A stretch of DNA of 64,000 nucleotides from Desemzia incerta (GTDB lineage: Bacteria; Bacillota; Bacilli; Lactobacillales; Carnobacteriaceae), in contig NZ_FOXW01000004.1 in NCBI RefSeq assembly GCF_900115825.1, positions 186,001 through 250,000 on the forward strand. Direction: 5' to 3'. Of the stretch, positions 7,681-16,937 are shown in pieces (the first letter of the stretch is position 1; the number at the start of each line of letters is the position of its first letter). The position numbers were made by a program, and so were the translations under genes. Under the pieces are notes generated by a model that was given only the letters and a program-made list of their open reading frames with translations, made no database searches and was not told the origin of the DNA.

Positions 7681-8562
7681 TTATTCTTCTAAATAAGAAA
7701 TTTCCTCTTGAACTGGAACCTTGGTACCTTCAAATTGTTCCTCAATATATTCTTGAGCTTCTTCGCTATGGTACAATTCTCCTAATTTCAAAATGTCTTC
7801 ATTGTCGGCATTCTCTTTTTGGGTGACTAAAATATTGATATTGTCTTTCGTATCTTTACTGATTTCTTCATGGAAAAGTGAATCCTCTAGAACATTTAAT
7901 CCGCCTTCCATCGCAATAGTATTCCCAATTAATACTAGGTCTACATCTTGCAACACTCGCGGACCGGTAGTGTCATCAATTTCAACAAATTCCAAGTTTT
8001 TAGGATTGTCAATAATATCGCTCGTTGTTCCTAATGCATCAAACTCATCCGGCAAGGTAATCAATCCTGCTGCTTGGAGCAGCAATAAGCCTCTTGACGC
8101 GTTAGATGGATTATCAGCAATCGCCACCACAGACCCCTCGGCTACTTCCTCAATAGCCTTAAATTTATCCGAGTAAATCCCCATTGGTTCTAAGTAAGTT
8201 GTTGCAAAAGCTGTTAAGTCCGCTCCGCTTTCTTCATTAAATGATTTTAAATACGCCCAGGATTGAAAGGCGTTAACATCTACTTCCCCTTCAACAGTTG
8301 CTGTATTCAATTGAGGTCCACCATTGACTTCTTCAACTTCTAATGTGACGCCTGCTTCTTTTGCAGCATCTGTTTGGGCAATATATTCCCAGATTTGAAC
8401 GTCTGAGGCTTGTGCTCCGATCACTATGGTTTGGGATTCATCTGGATTACTAGTTTCAGAAGATACGCTTTCTGATGCGCCTCCTGTTGTTGAACCGCAC
8501 GCAGCTAACACGATAGCTGTTGTGATCAACATGGAAGATAGAATACTTTGTCTTTTTTTCAT
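7681..8562 (-). CDS. metQ: methionine ABC transporter substrate-binding lipoprotein
   Basis: A 293-residue NlpA/MetQ-family lipoprotein that captures methionine outside the membrane for a MetNP transporter. It has a signal peptide with lipobox LAAC (Cys22), then the family blocks IVIGAQASDVQIWEYI, VNAFQSWAYLKSFN, IADNPSNASRGLLLLQAAGLI and VLIGNTIAMEGGL, ending with an EEAQEYIEEQF-like stretch. It is the last gene of the T-box operon, 30 nt after the SDR gene; control by the methionine T-box supports methionine rather than another NlpA substrate. The ATPase and permease genes are not in the window. Start ATG preceded by AAAGGATG. Confidence 0.9.
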   Translation of the reverse strand: MKKRQSILSSMLITTAIVLAACGSTTGGASESVSSETSNPDESQTIVIGAQASDVQIWEYIAQTDAAKEAGVTLEVEEVNGGPQLNTATVEGEVDVNAFQSWAYLKSFNEESGADLTAFATTYLEPMGIYSDKFKAIEEVAEGSVVAIADNPSNASRGLLLLQAAGLITLPDEFDALGTTSDIIDNPKNLEFVEIDDTTGPRVLQDVDLVLIGNTIAMEGGLNVLEDSLFHEEISKDTKDNINILVTQKENADNEDILKLGELYHSEEAQEYIEEQFEGTKVPVQEEISYLEE

Positions 8563-8592
8563 GCCTCATCATCCTTTCTTTCATTCCTATTC

Positions 8593-9363
8593 TTAGTGCA
8601 TGGTCATGCCGCCAGTAACATTGATGGCTTGTCCTGTCATATAGGCTGACAAATGACTCGCTAAGAAAAGGACCACAGCCGCAACTTCCGATGCTTTCGC
8701 TGTGCGTCCAAGCGGAATTTGCGAGCAATCTTCGGCGTAGACTTCTTCAGGTGTCATGCCTCTGATCAATCCGCCTTCCACTCTTTCGCGGTGTTTCATC
8801 TCTGTCTCAACGATTCCTGGACAAACAGCATTGACAAGAATGTTGTCCTTTGCCAGCTCTTTTGCCAACGTTTTGGTGAATCCCAAAACAGCATGTTTAG
8901 AAGCCGTATAAGTCCCTAGGGCGGTATACCCATTTTTTCCAGCTTGTGAAGCAATCTGAATGATCCGACCGCCATTTCCGACTTCCTGCATAAGCTTTCC
9001 GACATTTTTTGAAGTCAAAAATACTCCTTTGGCATTCACATCCATGACTTTGTCCCAGTCGGAGACCTGACTCTCGACCGCTAGATCCATGGTAGAAATG
9101 CCCGCGCTATTTACTAAAACATCTACTTTGCCAAATACTTCTAACGTACTTTTCAACCAATTACGAACGGATTCTTCCGAAGCAACATTCAACTTTGAAA
9201 CGGCAAATTGATTTGTTTCCAATTTGAAGTCTTCTTTATAACCTAAATCTCCAGAAACTACAACAGCTCCAGCTTCCAAAAAGCTGTCTACAACTGCTTT
9301 TCCAATTCCGTTTTTTCCGCCTGTCACTAAAGCCACTTTTCCAGTCAAATCAATTCCGATCAT
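8593..9363 (-). CDS. short-chain dehydrogenase/reductase
   Basis: A 256-residue classical SDR. It has the cofactor motif TGGKNGIG (about 14-21), NSAG (about 86-89), a catalytic serine in IASQAG and YTASK with the Tyr-Lys pair, and ends in TGQAINVTGGMTMH, an ending seen in polyol/sugar dehydrogenases. It reduces or oxidises a carbonyl/alcohol with NAD(P); the substrate cannot be read from the sequence. It lies between luxS (26 nt upstream) and metQ (30 nt downstream), inside a methionine T-box operon, so a role tied to the LuxS product DPD or to methionine salvage is possible but speculative. Start ATG after GGGAGG. Confidence 0.85.
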   Translation of the reverse strand: MIGIDLTGKVALVTGGKNGIGKAVVDSFLEAGAVVVSGDLGYKEDFKLETNQFAVSKLNVASEESVRNWLKSTLEVFGKVDVLVNSAGISTMDLAVESQVSDWDKVMDVNAKGVFLTSKNVGKLMQEVGNGGRIIQIASQAGKNGYTALGTYTASKHAVLGFTKTLAKELAKDNILVNAVCPGIVETEMKHRERVEGGLIRGMTPEEVYAEDCSQIPLGRTAKASEVAAVVLFLASHLSAYMTGQAINVTGGMTMH

Positions 9364-9389
9364 CAGCGTTTACCTCCCGAGATCCGTCA

Positions 9390-9854
9390 TTAAGCAAATA
9401 CACGTTCAAAGGGATCTCTACTCAACCCTTTTTTCAATACGTCTTTTGCATATTCTTTCGCTGAAAATAATGAATGGTCTTTGTAATTCCCACAAGAAAC
9501 TTGGGAGACGGCTGGAACTTCTTCTGTCTCTAAAACACGCTGCAAGGTTTTCTCTAATGCTTCTGCTACAACTTCAGGCGAATCTTCCTCCCATTTGATC
9601 AAATAAAAACCGGTACGGCAGCCCATTGGTGAAATATCAATGATTCCATCCAGCTCATCTCGTAAGTACGTCGCTAACAAATGTTCTAACGTATGCAACG
9701 CTCCTGTAGGCAATGCATCTTGGTTCGGTTGCAAAAAACGCAAATCGTATTTTTGAACAACGCTGCCTTTACTATTCTTTTCTACTCCTGCCACACGTAC
9801 ATACGGTGCTTTCACTAAATTATGATCTAATTCAAAACTTTCTACTCTAGCCAT
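9390..9854 (-). CDS. luxS: S-ribosylhomocysteine lyase
   Basis: Splits S-ribosylhomocysteine into homocysteine and DPD, the autoinducer-2 precursor, in the activated methyl cycle. The 154-residue protein is full length for the family. It carries the metal-binding HTLEH (His54, Glu57, His58), the MGCRTGFY block (catalytic Cys near 83) and [10 protein letters not shown], which holds the third metal ligand. The start is the ATG at 9854, preceded by GAGGAGG; an upstream in-frame start at 9908 would add residues not found in LuxS. It follows the MetE-like gene by 28 nt and shares its T-box, so homocysteine production and methylation are controlled together. Confidence 0.96.
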   Translation of the reverse strand: MARVESFELDHNLVKAPYVRVAGVEKNSKGSVVQKYDLRFLQPNQDALPTGALHTLEHLLATYLRDELDGIIDISPMGCRTGFYLIKWEEDSPEVVAEALEKTLQRVLETEEVPAVSQVSCGNYKDHSLFSAKEYAKDVLKKGLSRDPFERVFA

Positions 9855-9882
9855 CTTGAGTTCCTCCTCATATTTGCTTTTA

Positions 9883-11001
9883 TTATTTACCCCAAACATC
9901 TTGAGCAACTTCCAGTACCAATTTGATCTTGTTCCATTGCTCTTCCTCTGTTAAATGGTTTCCTTCTTCTGTTGAAGCAAACCCGCATTGTGTACTCAAG
10001 CAGAGCTGCTCTAACGGAACATATTTAGCAGCTTCTTGGATGCGTGCTTTGATGTCTTCTTTTGCTTCCAATTCCCCAGATTTCGAAGTCACTAACCCTA
10101 ATACGATTTGTCCATTCCCTTTGTAAAAACGCAAAGGCTCAAAACCGCCAGATCGTTCTGTATCGTATTCTAAAAAGTAGCCATCATAGCTTGTTTGACC
10201 AAACAATTCTTTAGCCACCGGTTCATAAGCCCCGCTGCCAGCATAAGTAGAAGCGTAATTTCCTCGGCAAATATGTGTGGTAATGACTAAGTCAGCCGGT
10301 TTGTCTTTCAAAATGCCCTGCACATTTTTTGCAGACAGCTCTTTTAAATAAGTTAACTCTTGTTCAGAAATATCTTCTACTACTTTGTCGTAACACAACA
10401 CACCCCAGAAACAGTCATCGATCTGCAAATAACGACAGCCTAAGCGATAAAATTGTTGGATCGTTTCACGGTATGCTTGTTGGATATCTTCGCAAAAAGC
10501 TTCTACCGTTGGGTAAATAGCTTCATCACGAATCCCTTGGTGCAATAATTGATTTGGACTTGGAATAGTGGCTTTAGGTATCGCTCTATCGCCTACCGTT
10601 TCTTTTAAATATGTGAAGTGTTCAAAAAACGGATGATCTGGATTGAAGGCTACTTTTCCTGTATTTCGTACGTCGTATTTTTCTGTTTCCACTCCTTCAA
10701 AGAAGTACCCATGTTCTGGTACATACCCATCAATGCCTGTTAAACCTTCCAGAAAATCTAAATGCCACCAACCTCTGCGGAACTCCCCATCAGTTACTGC
10801 TTTGAGTCCCACTTCTACTTGTTTATCCACTAATCTGTTGATTTCCTGATCTTCTACTTTACGCAGCTCGTCTGCAGTAATACTGCCTGATTTAAAAGCT
10901 TGTCTGGCATCTTTCAATGCTTTTGGACGTAAGTAGCTCCCTACTTGGTCTCCTCTAAATGGTGCGATTGTTCTGGTTGATTTTTCTGTAGCTGTTGTCA
11001 T
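9883..11001 (-). CDS. MetE C-terminal-domain-like methyltransferase (YxjG/YxjH type)
   Basis: A 372-residue single-domain relative of cobalamin-independent methionine synthase, about half the length of full MetE, as in Bacillus YxjG/YxjH. Zinc ligands are recognisable: His and Cys in TTHICRG, Glu in [11 protein letters not shown], and the last Cys in STQCGFAS. It most likely methylates homocysteine or a related thiol; the methyl donor is unclear because the folate-binding N-terminal half of MetE is missing. First gene after the methionine T-box and followed by luxS. Two ATGs are possible: 11007 sits almost on the GAGGG, while 11001 is 7 nt from it and is preferred. Confidence 0.88.
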   Translation of the reverse strand: MTTATEKSTRTIAPFRGDQVGSYLRPKALKDARQAFKSGSITADELRKVEDQEINRLVDKQVEVGLKAVTDGEFRRGWWHLDFLEGLTGIDGYVPEHGYFFEGVETEKYDVRNTGKVAFNPDHPFFEHFTYLKETVGDRAIPKATIPSPNQLLHQGIRDEAIYPTVEAFCEDIQQAYRETIQQFYRLGCRYLQIDDCFWGVLCYDKVVEDISEQELTYLKELSAKNVQGILKDKPADLVITTHICRGNYASTYAGSGAYEPVAKELFGQTSYDGYFLEYDTERSGGFEPLRFYKGNGQIVLGLVTSKSGELEAKEDIKARIQEAAKYVPLEQLCLSTQCGFASTEEGNHLTEEEQWNKIKLVLEVAQDVWGK

Positions 11002-11035
11002 TTCCATTCCCTCTTTCTATTTAATAGTTAAAAAC

Positions 11036-11087
11036 AAATAAAAAATCCGCCCTTACACAAAAGAATAGTCTTTTGTGCAAGGACGGA
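11036..11087 (-). terminator. T-box intrinsic terminator
   Basis: On the minus strand TCCGTCCTTGCACAAAAGA (11069-11087) pairs with TCTTTTGTGTAAGGGCGGA (11046-11064) and is followed by TTTTT. It is the terminator arm of the T-box; the upstream T-box motif competes to form the antiterminator. Confidence 0.9.
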
Positions 11088-11319
11088 ATCAATGATTTCG
11101 TGTTACCACCTTGGTTTATGAAAACCTCACAGTTTTCATCTCTTCCAGTACTAAAGCTGAACGCAGCTCGGCATACTGTATCACTATAACGGGTGCACCC
11201 GTAACAATTTAAGGTTCTAATAAAACAGAAGAACGTTCAATTGCTCCGCTCAAAGACCATTTTCCATTCAGCTTCTTCTTCCCTTTTTCAGCTACCAGGG
11301 CTCTCTGTAAAGATTCCAC
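11045..11319 (-). promoter_or_regulatory. T-box leader, methionine specific
   Basis: A tRNA-sensing leader of about 275 nt ahead of the MetE-luxS-SDR-metQ operon. Read on the minus strand it has the stem I start ACAGAGAGC, a specifier region with ATG codons (11267-11265, and another 7 nt later) followed by GGTCTTTGAGC, and the conserved T-box AAGGTGGTAACACG (11099-11112). In that motif TGGT can pair with the ACCA end of uncharged tRNA-Met. The terminator follows. Uncharged tRNA-Met should stabilise the antiterminator and switch on the operon. Confidence 0.9.
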
Positions 11320-11410
11320 TTAAATGTACTTTTCTTATCATTGCGTTTAATTAAATTATGATGTGTTTTATAATTTAAATTTAATATAAATATAAATTAA
11401 CACTTATTAA

Positions 11411-11599
11411 TTATAGTGTCAACTTAATTTTAATAACAAGATTGATAATCACGGTTTTGGATACAAAAGAAAGTTCAGCAAGTTGGTTGATATTCACGTA
11501 CGGAATCTCTTCCAAATGATTCATCATGTATGATAGAGCTTTTCTTTCGCTTTCAGTCAAATCATCGTAGCTGTCTATAAAATCAAGCATGGCACTCAT
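11411..11599 (-). pseudogene. truncated RpiR-family regulator (HTH_6 N-terminus only)
   Basis: Encodes 62 residues matching only the beginning of an RpiR-type regulator: MLDFIDSYDDLTESERKALSYMM and NINQLAELSFVSKTVIINL, where SKTTI-x-R would be the start of the recognition helix. After that the frame degenerates into VIKIKLTL and stops. The C-terminal SIS sugar-phosphate domain (about 200 residues) is missing, and the T-box operon promoter region directly follows. The start ATG has AAGGATG upstream. It is most likely a gene that lost its 3' part by deletion. Confidence 0.6.
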
Positions 11600-11634
11600 C
11601 CTTTTAGCAGTATACCTTCAGTATATCACACTCT

Positions 11635-12993
11635 TTAAATCATGGAAGTTGGATTTAACCACTGCTTCAATTCTTCTTTAGACGCATATTCTAGAGACAA
11701 TGCGGCTTCTTCTAATGTCGTATTTTCTTTTAAAGCTTTATGAGCGATCTCGGCCGCTTTTTCATACCCGATGTGAGGTGTCAAAGCTGTAACGAGCATC
11801 AACGAACGATGAACCAATTCATCCATACGATCGGTATTTACGGTCAATCCTGCCAGACATTTTTCTCTGAATGAGCGCATCCCGTCCGTTAACAAACCGA
11901 CCGTTTGCAAGAAATTATGAATAATAACAGGTTTATAGACGTTCAATTCGAAGTTTCCTTGACTGGCAGCCACTTGAATCGTGGTATCGTTCCCCATAAC
12001 CTGAGCGGCGATCATCGTCAGAGCTTCCGCTTGAGTAGGATTAACTTTTCCCGGCATGATGGAACTTCCCGGTTCATTAACCGGCAGAGACAGCTCTCCT
12101 AATCCGCTGCGGGGTCCACTCGCCAGCCAACGGATGTCATTAGCTATTTTCATCAAATCACTAGCTAATGCTCGTAAAGAACCATGAACAAATGACAATG
12201 GCTGATGACTAGTCAAAGCAAAGAACTTGTTCTCATCACTGACAAATGGTATCCCTAAAGCTTTCTCCAGCTCTCGAGACACTTTGACACCGAAATCACT
12301 GGATGCGTTTACTCCAGTCCCGACAGCCGTCCCTCCAATAGCCAACTTCAATAAAGTACTGCTGCTCATTTCTATGGCTTTTAAACTGTTTTCGATCATG
12401 CTTCTCCATCCGCTCAGTTCTTGAGCAAATGTAAGAGGTGTGGCATCTTGCAAATGGGTTCTGCCTATCTTGATGACTCCTTCATATCGTTCCATCAATG
12501 CTGAAATGACTTCCAGCCACAGTTTCATTTCCGTTATCAGCTGATCTTGAATTTCTTTATAAGCTGCAATATGCATAGCCGTTGGAAATACATCGTTCGA
12601 GCTTTGTGACAGGTTCACATCATCATTAGGATGCACAGGAGTCGTTTTAGAAGCCAAATGAGCCAGTACCTCATTCACATTCATATTGGTTTGCGTCCCG
12701 CTTCCGGTTTGCCATAAGCACAATGGAAATTGCGATTCATACTCGTTCAAATTATCCAATACCAGCGCACAAGCTTCTTGGATGGTGGTCCCTTTATCTG
12801 AAGAAAGCTTACCCTCTTCTTCATTTACAATAGCACAGGCTTTCTTCACTTGAACCAAGGCTTCAATCAACTTTAATGACATTTTTTCTGTTCCAATTTG
12901 AAAATTTTCTATACTCCGTTGGGTTTGAGCACCCCATAAAGCATCTTGGGGAACGGCAATTTCTCCAAGAGAGTCCTTTTCGATTCTATCCAC
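11635..12993 (-). CDS. fumC: class II fumarate hydratase
   Basis: Interconverts fumarate and L-malate in the cytoplasm. The 452-residue length fits FumC. Visible: [12 protein letters not shown] near the start, GSGTQTNMN (about 96-104), [23 protein letters not shown] with the catalytic His, and the superfamily signature [11 protein letters not shown] (about 310-320). It lies 11 nt after the malic enzyme gene in one operon. Together they would convert fumarate to malate and then to pyruvate and CO2, or run partly in reverse. No other TCA gene is seen nearby, typical for a lactic acid bacterium with a broken cycle. The stop at 11635 is followed by the RpiR remnant. Confidence 0.95.
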   Translation of the reverse strand: MDRIEKDSLGEIAVPQDALWGAQTQRSIENFQIGTEKMSLKLIEALVQVKKACAIVNEEEGKLSSDKGTTIQEACALVLDNLNEYESQFPLCLWQTGSGTQTNMNVNEVLAHLASKTTPVHPNDDVNLSQSSNDVFPTAMHIAAYKEIQDQLITEMKLWLEVISALMERYEGVIKIGRTHLQDATPLTFAQELSGWRSMIENSLKAIEMSSSTLLKLAIGGTAVGTGVNASSDFGVKVSRELEKALGIPFVSDENKFFALTSHQPLSFVHGSLRALASDLMKIANDIRWLASGPRSGLGELSLPVNEPGSSIMPGKVNPTQAEALTMIAAQVMGNDTTIQVAASQGNFELNVYKPVIIHNFLQTVGLLTDGMRSFREKCLAGLTVNTDRMDELVHRSLMLVTALTPHIGYEKAAEIAHKALKENTTLEEAALSLEYASKEELKQWLNPTSMI

Positions 12994-13004
12994 TCTTATT
13001 CCTC

Positions 13005-14180
13005 CTAGATAGTCGCTACCCCGGTGTTTCGAGCAGCTTGAGCGACATACTCAGCCACTTGTTCCGCAACTTTTTTATTTAAAGCATCCGGTATAATATA
13101 GTCTTCCGATAATTCTTCTTCAGGAATCATGTCTGCGATTGCTTTTGCTGCAGCGACTTTCATTTCATTATTGATCGTCGTTGCACGTACTGCCAGTGCC
13201 CCTTTGAAAATACCTGGGAAAGCCAGTACATTGTTGATTTGGTTTGGAAAATCTGAGCGGCCTGTCCCCATAATGCGTGCGCCGGCTGCTTTAGCCTCAT
13301 CATACATGATCTCAGGTATTGGGTTGGCCATCGCAAATACGATCGCATCATTTGCCATAGATTGAATCATTTCACGCGTAACGATTCCTCCGACAGAAAC
13401 TCCGATAAAAACATCTGCACCCTTCATAGCGTCGCTCAAGTCTCCGTTTGCTTGTTGAGGATTAGAGCGCTGCGCCAATCGTTTTTTATGCTCATCCATT
13501 GGTTCTGGTCTATTTCCAGCCAAGATACCATATTCGTCGCAGATGACAGCTTCTTTTATCCCCATATCCATCAGCATCGTTATGATAGCTGTACCAGCTG
13601 CTCCAGGTCCATTCAAAACTACTTTTATCTCGCTTAACTCTTTCTTGATCAAACGCAAACTGTTCATGATCCCAGCAACCACTACGATAGCTGTTCCATG
13701 CTGGTCATCGTGAAAAACAGGAATCGGCAACAAGTCATCTAGTTGTTTTTCGATTTCAAAACACCTTGGCGAAGAAATATCTTCTAAGTTTATCCCGCCA
13801 AATGTTGGAGCTAAAAAACGTACCGTTTGAATGATTTCCTCAGAAATTTTTGTATCTAAGCAAATCGGAACGGCATCTACTCCAGCGAATTCTTTAAACA
13901 AGATCGCTTTTCCTTCCATTACCGGCATTGCAGCTTCTGGTCCGATATCTCCTAATCCAAGGACAGCTGTTCCATCTGTTACGACCGCCACAAGATTCCC
14001 TTTTGACGTATAAGTATACGCTTCTCTCAAGTCTTCATGGATTTTTCTGCATGGTTCTGCGACACCTGGTGTGTAAGCCAGAGCTAGATCCTCTCTTGTA
14101 TTGATCGAAACTTTGCTTTCAATAGATATTTTCCCTTTGTTTTCTTTATGCAGAGCTAAACTTTTTTCATTCGTATCCAT
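13005..14180 (-). CDS. NAD(P)-dependent malic enzyme
   Basis: Oxidatively decarboxylates malate to pyruvate (EC 1.1.1.38 type). The 391-residue protein is the short bacterial form. Blocks: [12 protein letters not shown] (34-45), [25 protein letters not shown] (split across about 69-93), ICLDTK, the metal/substrate site [23 protein letters not shown], and the Rossmann motif NGPGAAG. Lysine in EGKA and the DDQHGT acid cluster are intact. First gene of the fumC operon, with a promoter/operator at 14223-14262. Cofactor preference cannot be told from sequence alone. Start ATG after AAAGGTGAG. Confidence 0.93.
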   Translation of the reverse strand: MDTNEKSLALHKENKGKISIESKVSINTREDLALAYTPGVAEPCRKIHEDLREAYTYTSKGNLVAVVTDGTAVLGLGDIGPEAAMPVMEGKAILFKEFAGVDAVPICLDTKISEEIIQTVRFLAPTFGGINLEDISSPRCFEIEKQLDDLLPIPVFHDDQHGTAIVVVAGIMNSLRLIKKELSEIKVVLNGPGAAGTAIITMLMDMGIKEAVICDEYGILAGNRPEPMDEHKKRLAQRSNPQQANGDLSDAMKGADVFIGVSVGGIVTREMIQSMANDAIVFAMANPIPEIMYDEAKAAGARIMGTGRSDFPNQINNVLAFPGIFKGALAVRATTINNEMKVAAAKAIADMIPEEELSEDYIIPDALNKKVAEQVAEYVAQAARNTGVATI

Positions 14181-14222
14181 TCTTTTCTCACCTTTCTGTA
14201 AACCAGTCTCAAACGAGGAAAA

Positions 14223-14262
14223 GAGACCTCTCCATTATATAAATTGAGGTCTCCAGACACAA
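14223..14262 (-). promoter_or_regulatory. promoter with operator-like dyad ahead of the malic enzyme operon
   Basis: On the minus strand TTGTGT (14262-14257), a 17-bp spacer and TATAAT (14239-14234). The inverted repeat GAGACCTC / GAGGTCTC (14223-14230 and 14246-14253) straddles the -10 box, which fits a repressor site. The same dyad with the TTTTCC after it could also act as a weak terminator. Confidence 0.6.
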
Positions 14263-14299
14263 TAAATAATTATTTTGAATATTCAGCAACTGTTCCGCA

Positions 14300-14338
14300 C
14301 AAAAAAAAGAACCATTATCTCCATTTGAGGAAATAATG
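14300..14338 (-). terminator. Rho-independent terminator
   Basis: CATTATCTCC (14313-14322) pairs with GGAAATAATG (14329-14338); on the minus strand a TTCTTTTTTTT tail follows. Ends the pseudouridine synthase gene. Confidence 0.85.
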
Positions 14339-14349
14339 ATGCTTTTCTT

Positions 14350-15078
14350 TTATGAACTTATTTCACTGGTTTTTAGAGTATTAAATGGCATTGTTTGTCT
14401 TACTCTTAAATGACTCCATATATTCCACGGATGATCCATGGGAGGCAAAGAATATACTTCTATAGGCTCTTTTTTTATAGGGTGGTCAAATGACAACACA
14501 TCCGCCCAAAGTGCAATTTGCTGTCCAGGTTTGTTGACGTGCTGTCCGTATTTTTGATCTCCAAAAATTGGATGACCTATTGAAGACAATTGGACACGAA
14601 TTTGGTGAGGTCTTCCTGTGTGAAGTTTGACAGCAAGCAAACTAAAATTATTTCTAGACTCAAGTACTTCATAATCCAACACCGCTTTTTTAGCTTTTGG
14701 ATGTTTGGGGTCGACGAAAACTTTGTTCTCTCTTTTGTCTTTATGAAGATAGTGAACCAGTTGCCCTTTTTTCTGCTTTGGGACACCGTGAACGACAGAA
14801 AGGTAACTCCTTTCGACGACTCGACGGCGGAACATATCTGATAACCTGGATGCTGCTTTGGATGTTTTAGCAAACACCATCGCACCGCCAACTGGACGAT
14901 CCAATCGATGAATAAGTCCTAAATACACATTCCCCGGTTTTTGATACCGCACTTTCAGGTCTTCTTTCAGTACTGTCAGCATATCTGAGTCCCCGCTTTT
15001 GTCTGCTTGTACTGGAATATTGACAGGTTTTTGAACCATCAGCAAATGATTATCTTCATACAACACATGAACCTTCAT
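14350..15078 (-). CDS. RluA-family RNA pseudouridine synthase
   Basis: A 242-residue pseudouridine synthase that isomerises uridines in rRNA or tRNA. The catalytic motif HRLDRPVGG (Asp near 60), the later RPHQIRVQLSSIGHPIFGD and GQQIALWAD blocks are typical of the RluA family. No N-terminal S4 domain is present, unlike RluD, so it belongs to the short branch whose target cannot be predicted here. Start ATG at 15078 is preceded by AAGGAGAAGAG. It appears to be transcribed alone and ends at the terminator 14300-14338. Confidence 0.88.
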   Translation of the reverse strand: MKVHVLYEDNHLLMVQKPVNIPVQADKSGDSDMLTVLKEDLKVRYQKPGNVYLGLIHRLDRPVGGAMVFAKTSKAASRLSDMFRRRVVERSYLSVVHGVPKQKKGQLVHYLHKDKRENKVFVDPKHPKAKKAVLDYEVLESRNNFSLLAVKLHTGRPHQIRVQLSSIGHPIFGDQKYGQHVNKPGQQIALWADVLSFDHPIKKEPIEVYSLPPMDHPWNIWSHLRVRQTMPFNTLKTSEISS

Positions 15079-15238
15079 TCTTTACTCTTCTCCTTAATGC
15101 ATAATGTTTCCATCATATCATTTTTAAGAGAAGGCGAGTCCTTCTTAACAACATCTCTCATCAATCCCTTACTAACAGGGGTAAGAGTCTACAGCTCTTT
15201 TTTCAATCAGTCTATCTCTTTATTATTAGAGGCATTGC

Positions 15239-15287
15239 AAAAAGTACTTGGTTTCATTTTTTTAAAATGAGACTCAGATACTTTTTT
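15239..15287 (-). terminator. bidirectional terminator hairpin
   Basis: AAAAAGTA (15239-15245) with imperfect extension through GTTTCATTTT pairs with AAAATGAGAC and TACTTTTTT (ending 15287). It sits downstream of the small membrane protein gene (minus strand). Confidence 0.65.
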
Positions 15288-15307
15288 GGATGTCGCTTTA
15301 CTAGATT

Positions 15308-15475
15308 TTATTTTATTTCTTTTTTAGCAAGGTAAAGCAAAATAATAAAATTTAGTTGAAAGAGATACGCAGCAGGTCTTGCTATTAATTCGTCTTGAAA
15401 AATAAAAAACATTCCCATAAGAAAGTTGAATAGTCCTAATAAAAAAAGTGGATTTTTCTTAATTTCTTTATTCAA
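15308..15475 (-). CDS. small two-helix membrane protein, 55 residues
   Basis: A short gene easily missed: TTG start at 15475, TAA at 15308-15310. GGGAGGG at 15482-15488 lies about 6 nt upstream, a strong ribosome binding site for this start. The product begins with a charged NKEIKKN stretch, then a hydrophobic segment PLFLLGLFNFLMGMFFIF, a short polar link (QDELIARPAA), a second hydrophobic segment ending IILLYL, and a basic tail AKKEIK. Two membrane helices with positive ends suggest an N-in/C-in hairpin. A terminator follows. No family is recognised and no function is proposed. Confidence 0.6.
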   Translation of the reverse strand: MNKEIKKNPLFLLGLFNFLMGMFFIFQDELIARPAAYLFQLNFIILLYLAKKEIK

Positions 15476-15634
15476 AAGTAACCCTCCCAGTAAAAAACGA
15501 TATAGCTAATGATAGATTTTTTTAATTTAAAAGTAAATGGGGCGCTATGGGTTTTGCCTTAAAAGGTATCGATGAAGCTGCTGACATTGAAGTTTTGATT
15601 TAACCAGCCACTGACTTTATTATTGGGCAAAGAA

Positions 15635-15663
15635 AAAAACTTCTCATAACCGAGAAGTTTTTT
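15635..15663 (-). terminator. Rho-independent terminator
   Basis: AAACTTCTC pairs with GAGAAGTTT around a 6-nt loop; on the minus strand it is followed by TTTTTC. It ends the flavinylation operon. Confidence 0.88.
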
Positions 15664-15671
15664 CATTTAGC

Positions 15672-16922
15672 TTAACCTTTGACAGATGCACTCGATACGG
15701 CGTCAACTGTTTCTGTGGTTTCTTCTTTTGTACTCATAGAAGCTCCTGAAGTAGCATCGACGTCTTCTGTTTTATGGTCTTTAGCAGAAGCACCAGAAAC
15801 CGCATCTACATCGCCGACCAACGCTTGTCCAGTTTGTTTCAAATACCAATCGATGATTGGTTTGAAGTCTAAGATAAATTCATTGATTCCAGCAAAATTG
15901 CCTTCTTTATCGTGCATAGCTTGATAATTGTGCACGACATATTTGTCAGGACCATGAGTAGGTACGTTAACGCGAAACGCATCCATAGCGCCAGAACGCA
16001 ACTGCTGGATCACATATCCTACATTTTTATGCACTTTTTCCGGATGACATTTAGCCAATGGGTTTCCTACTTGCCCTGGAACTCGTGCAGCCAGCATCTC
16101 TTCTGCCGGTTTTGTTTGGTTGTAATACAAGAATTGGTTATTGTTATCTGCATAGGTCAATTCCATTGGCATGGATGCTAAGAAATAATTCAATTGGTCG
16201 ACAGTCAATAATCCACGATCCAATTTGACATACGTATTTCCTTCAACTGCGCCAACTTTTTGGGCCGCTTGTTCCAACCAGTCGTCAGCATACATATCGA
16301 CACCTTCAATAGTCGTATCTATTTTTCCAGTTGCGTAAAGATCTTCCGGTTCAAGTTCGATTTTTTTAGGTCCTTCTATGACTGCCACCACTTTGATAAA
16401 TTGAATGAATTTTTCTAAACAGCTGCCTAAAAATTGAACGGTTCCTGGATCTTTCAAGTTCGCATTTTCATCAAACGCTTCTTTTACTTTGCCTAATAAG
16501 AACTCATTTCCCGGTAATACCATAGCATTGACCCCTGGAGCATCCAAAATCTGACGTAAATGCAACTGCGCACGAGAAGATCCTTGATCGTAATAAGAAG
16601 CCCCCACGATCATGACAGGTTTATTTTCTAAAGGATGAATCTTAAATGACAACCACTCCAAAACACTTTTCAATGCAGCTGGAATTGTCCGGTTGTGTTC
16701 AGGTGTAGCTATGATGACGCCATCCGCGTTTAGAATCTGTCTGTTTATTTTTTGGATGACCGGGCTGTTTGTCTGGTCGTCGCTTTGATTGAACATAGGA
16801 ACATCTTTGATTTCAATGATCTCCAAATCGAATAATGGACTGAATTGTTTTTGGATAAATTTTAGCAATGTACGATTATAAGATACTTCTGCGTTGGAAC
16901 CTACAATACCGACTAATTTCAT
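15672..16922 (-). CDS. NAD(P)H-dependent FMN reductase fused to a PAS domain and a C-terminal flavinylation tail
   Basis: A 416-residue cytoplasmic redox protein with three parts. Residues 1-185 are an NADPH-dependent FMN reductase fold ([13 protein letters not shown] phosphate loop, [37 protein letters not shown]). Residues about 245-365 resemble the DUF438-associated PAS domain ([43 protein letters not shown]). The tail from 371 holds three spaced copies of the motif that ApbE uses to attach FMN: DAVSGAS (373-379), DATSGAS (389-395) and DAVSSAS (407-413, with the Gly changed to Ser). No signal peptide or membrane segment. It follows a stand-alone FMN reductase by 15 nt and apbE further upstream, so covalent FMN on the tail is a reasonable inference. 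Start ATG after AAAGGGG. Confidence 0.85.
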   Translation of the reverse strand: MKLVGIVGSNAEVSYNRTLLKFIQKQFSPLFDLEIIEIKDVPMFNQSDDQTNSPVIQKINRQILNADGVIIATPEHNRTIPAALKSVLEWLSFKIHPLENKPVMIVGASYYDQGSSRAQLHLRQILDAPGVNAMVLPGNEFLLGKVKEAFDENANLKDPGTVQFLGSCLEKFIQFIKVVAVIEGPKKIELEPEDLYATGKIDTTIEGVDMYADDWLEQAAQKVGAVEGNTYVKLDRGLLTVDQLNYFLASMPMELTYADNNNQFLYYNQTKPAEEMLAARVPGQVGNPLAKCHPEKVHKNVGYVIQQLRSGAMDAFRVNVPTHGPDKYVVHNYQAMHDKEGNFAGINEFILDFKPIIDWYLKQTGQALVGDVDAVSGASAKDHKTEDVDATSGASMSTKEETTETVDAVSSASVKG

Positions 16923-16937
16923 TTTTATTAACCCCTT

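Noticed and set aside
11045-11319. SAM (S-box) riboswitch upstream of the methionine genes
   Set aside because: The conserved AAGGTGGTAACACG motif and ATG specifier show a T-box; no S-box motifs are present.
15547-15634. Short plus-strand frame reading MGFALKGIDEAADIEVLI and, after a stop, PATDFIIGQ
   Set aside because: It looks like worn coding sequence, but is too short to assign to any family and has no ribosome binding site.
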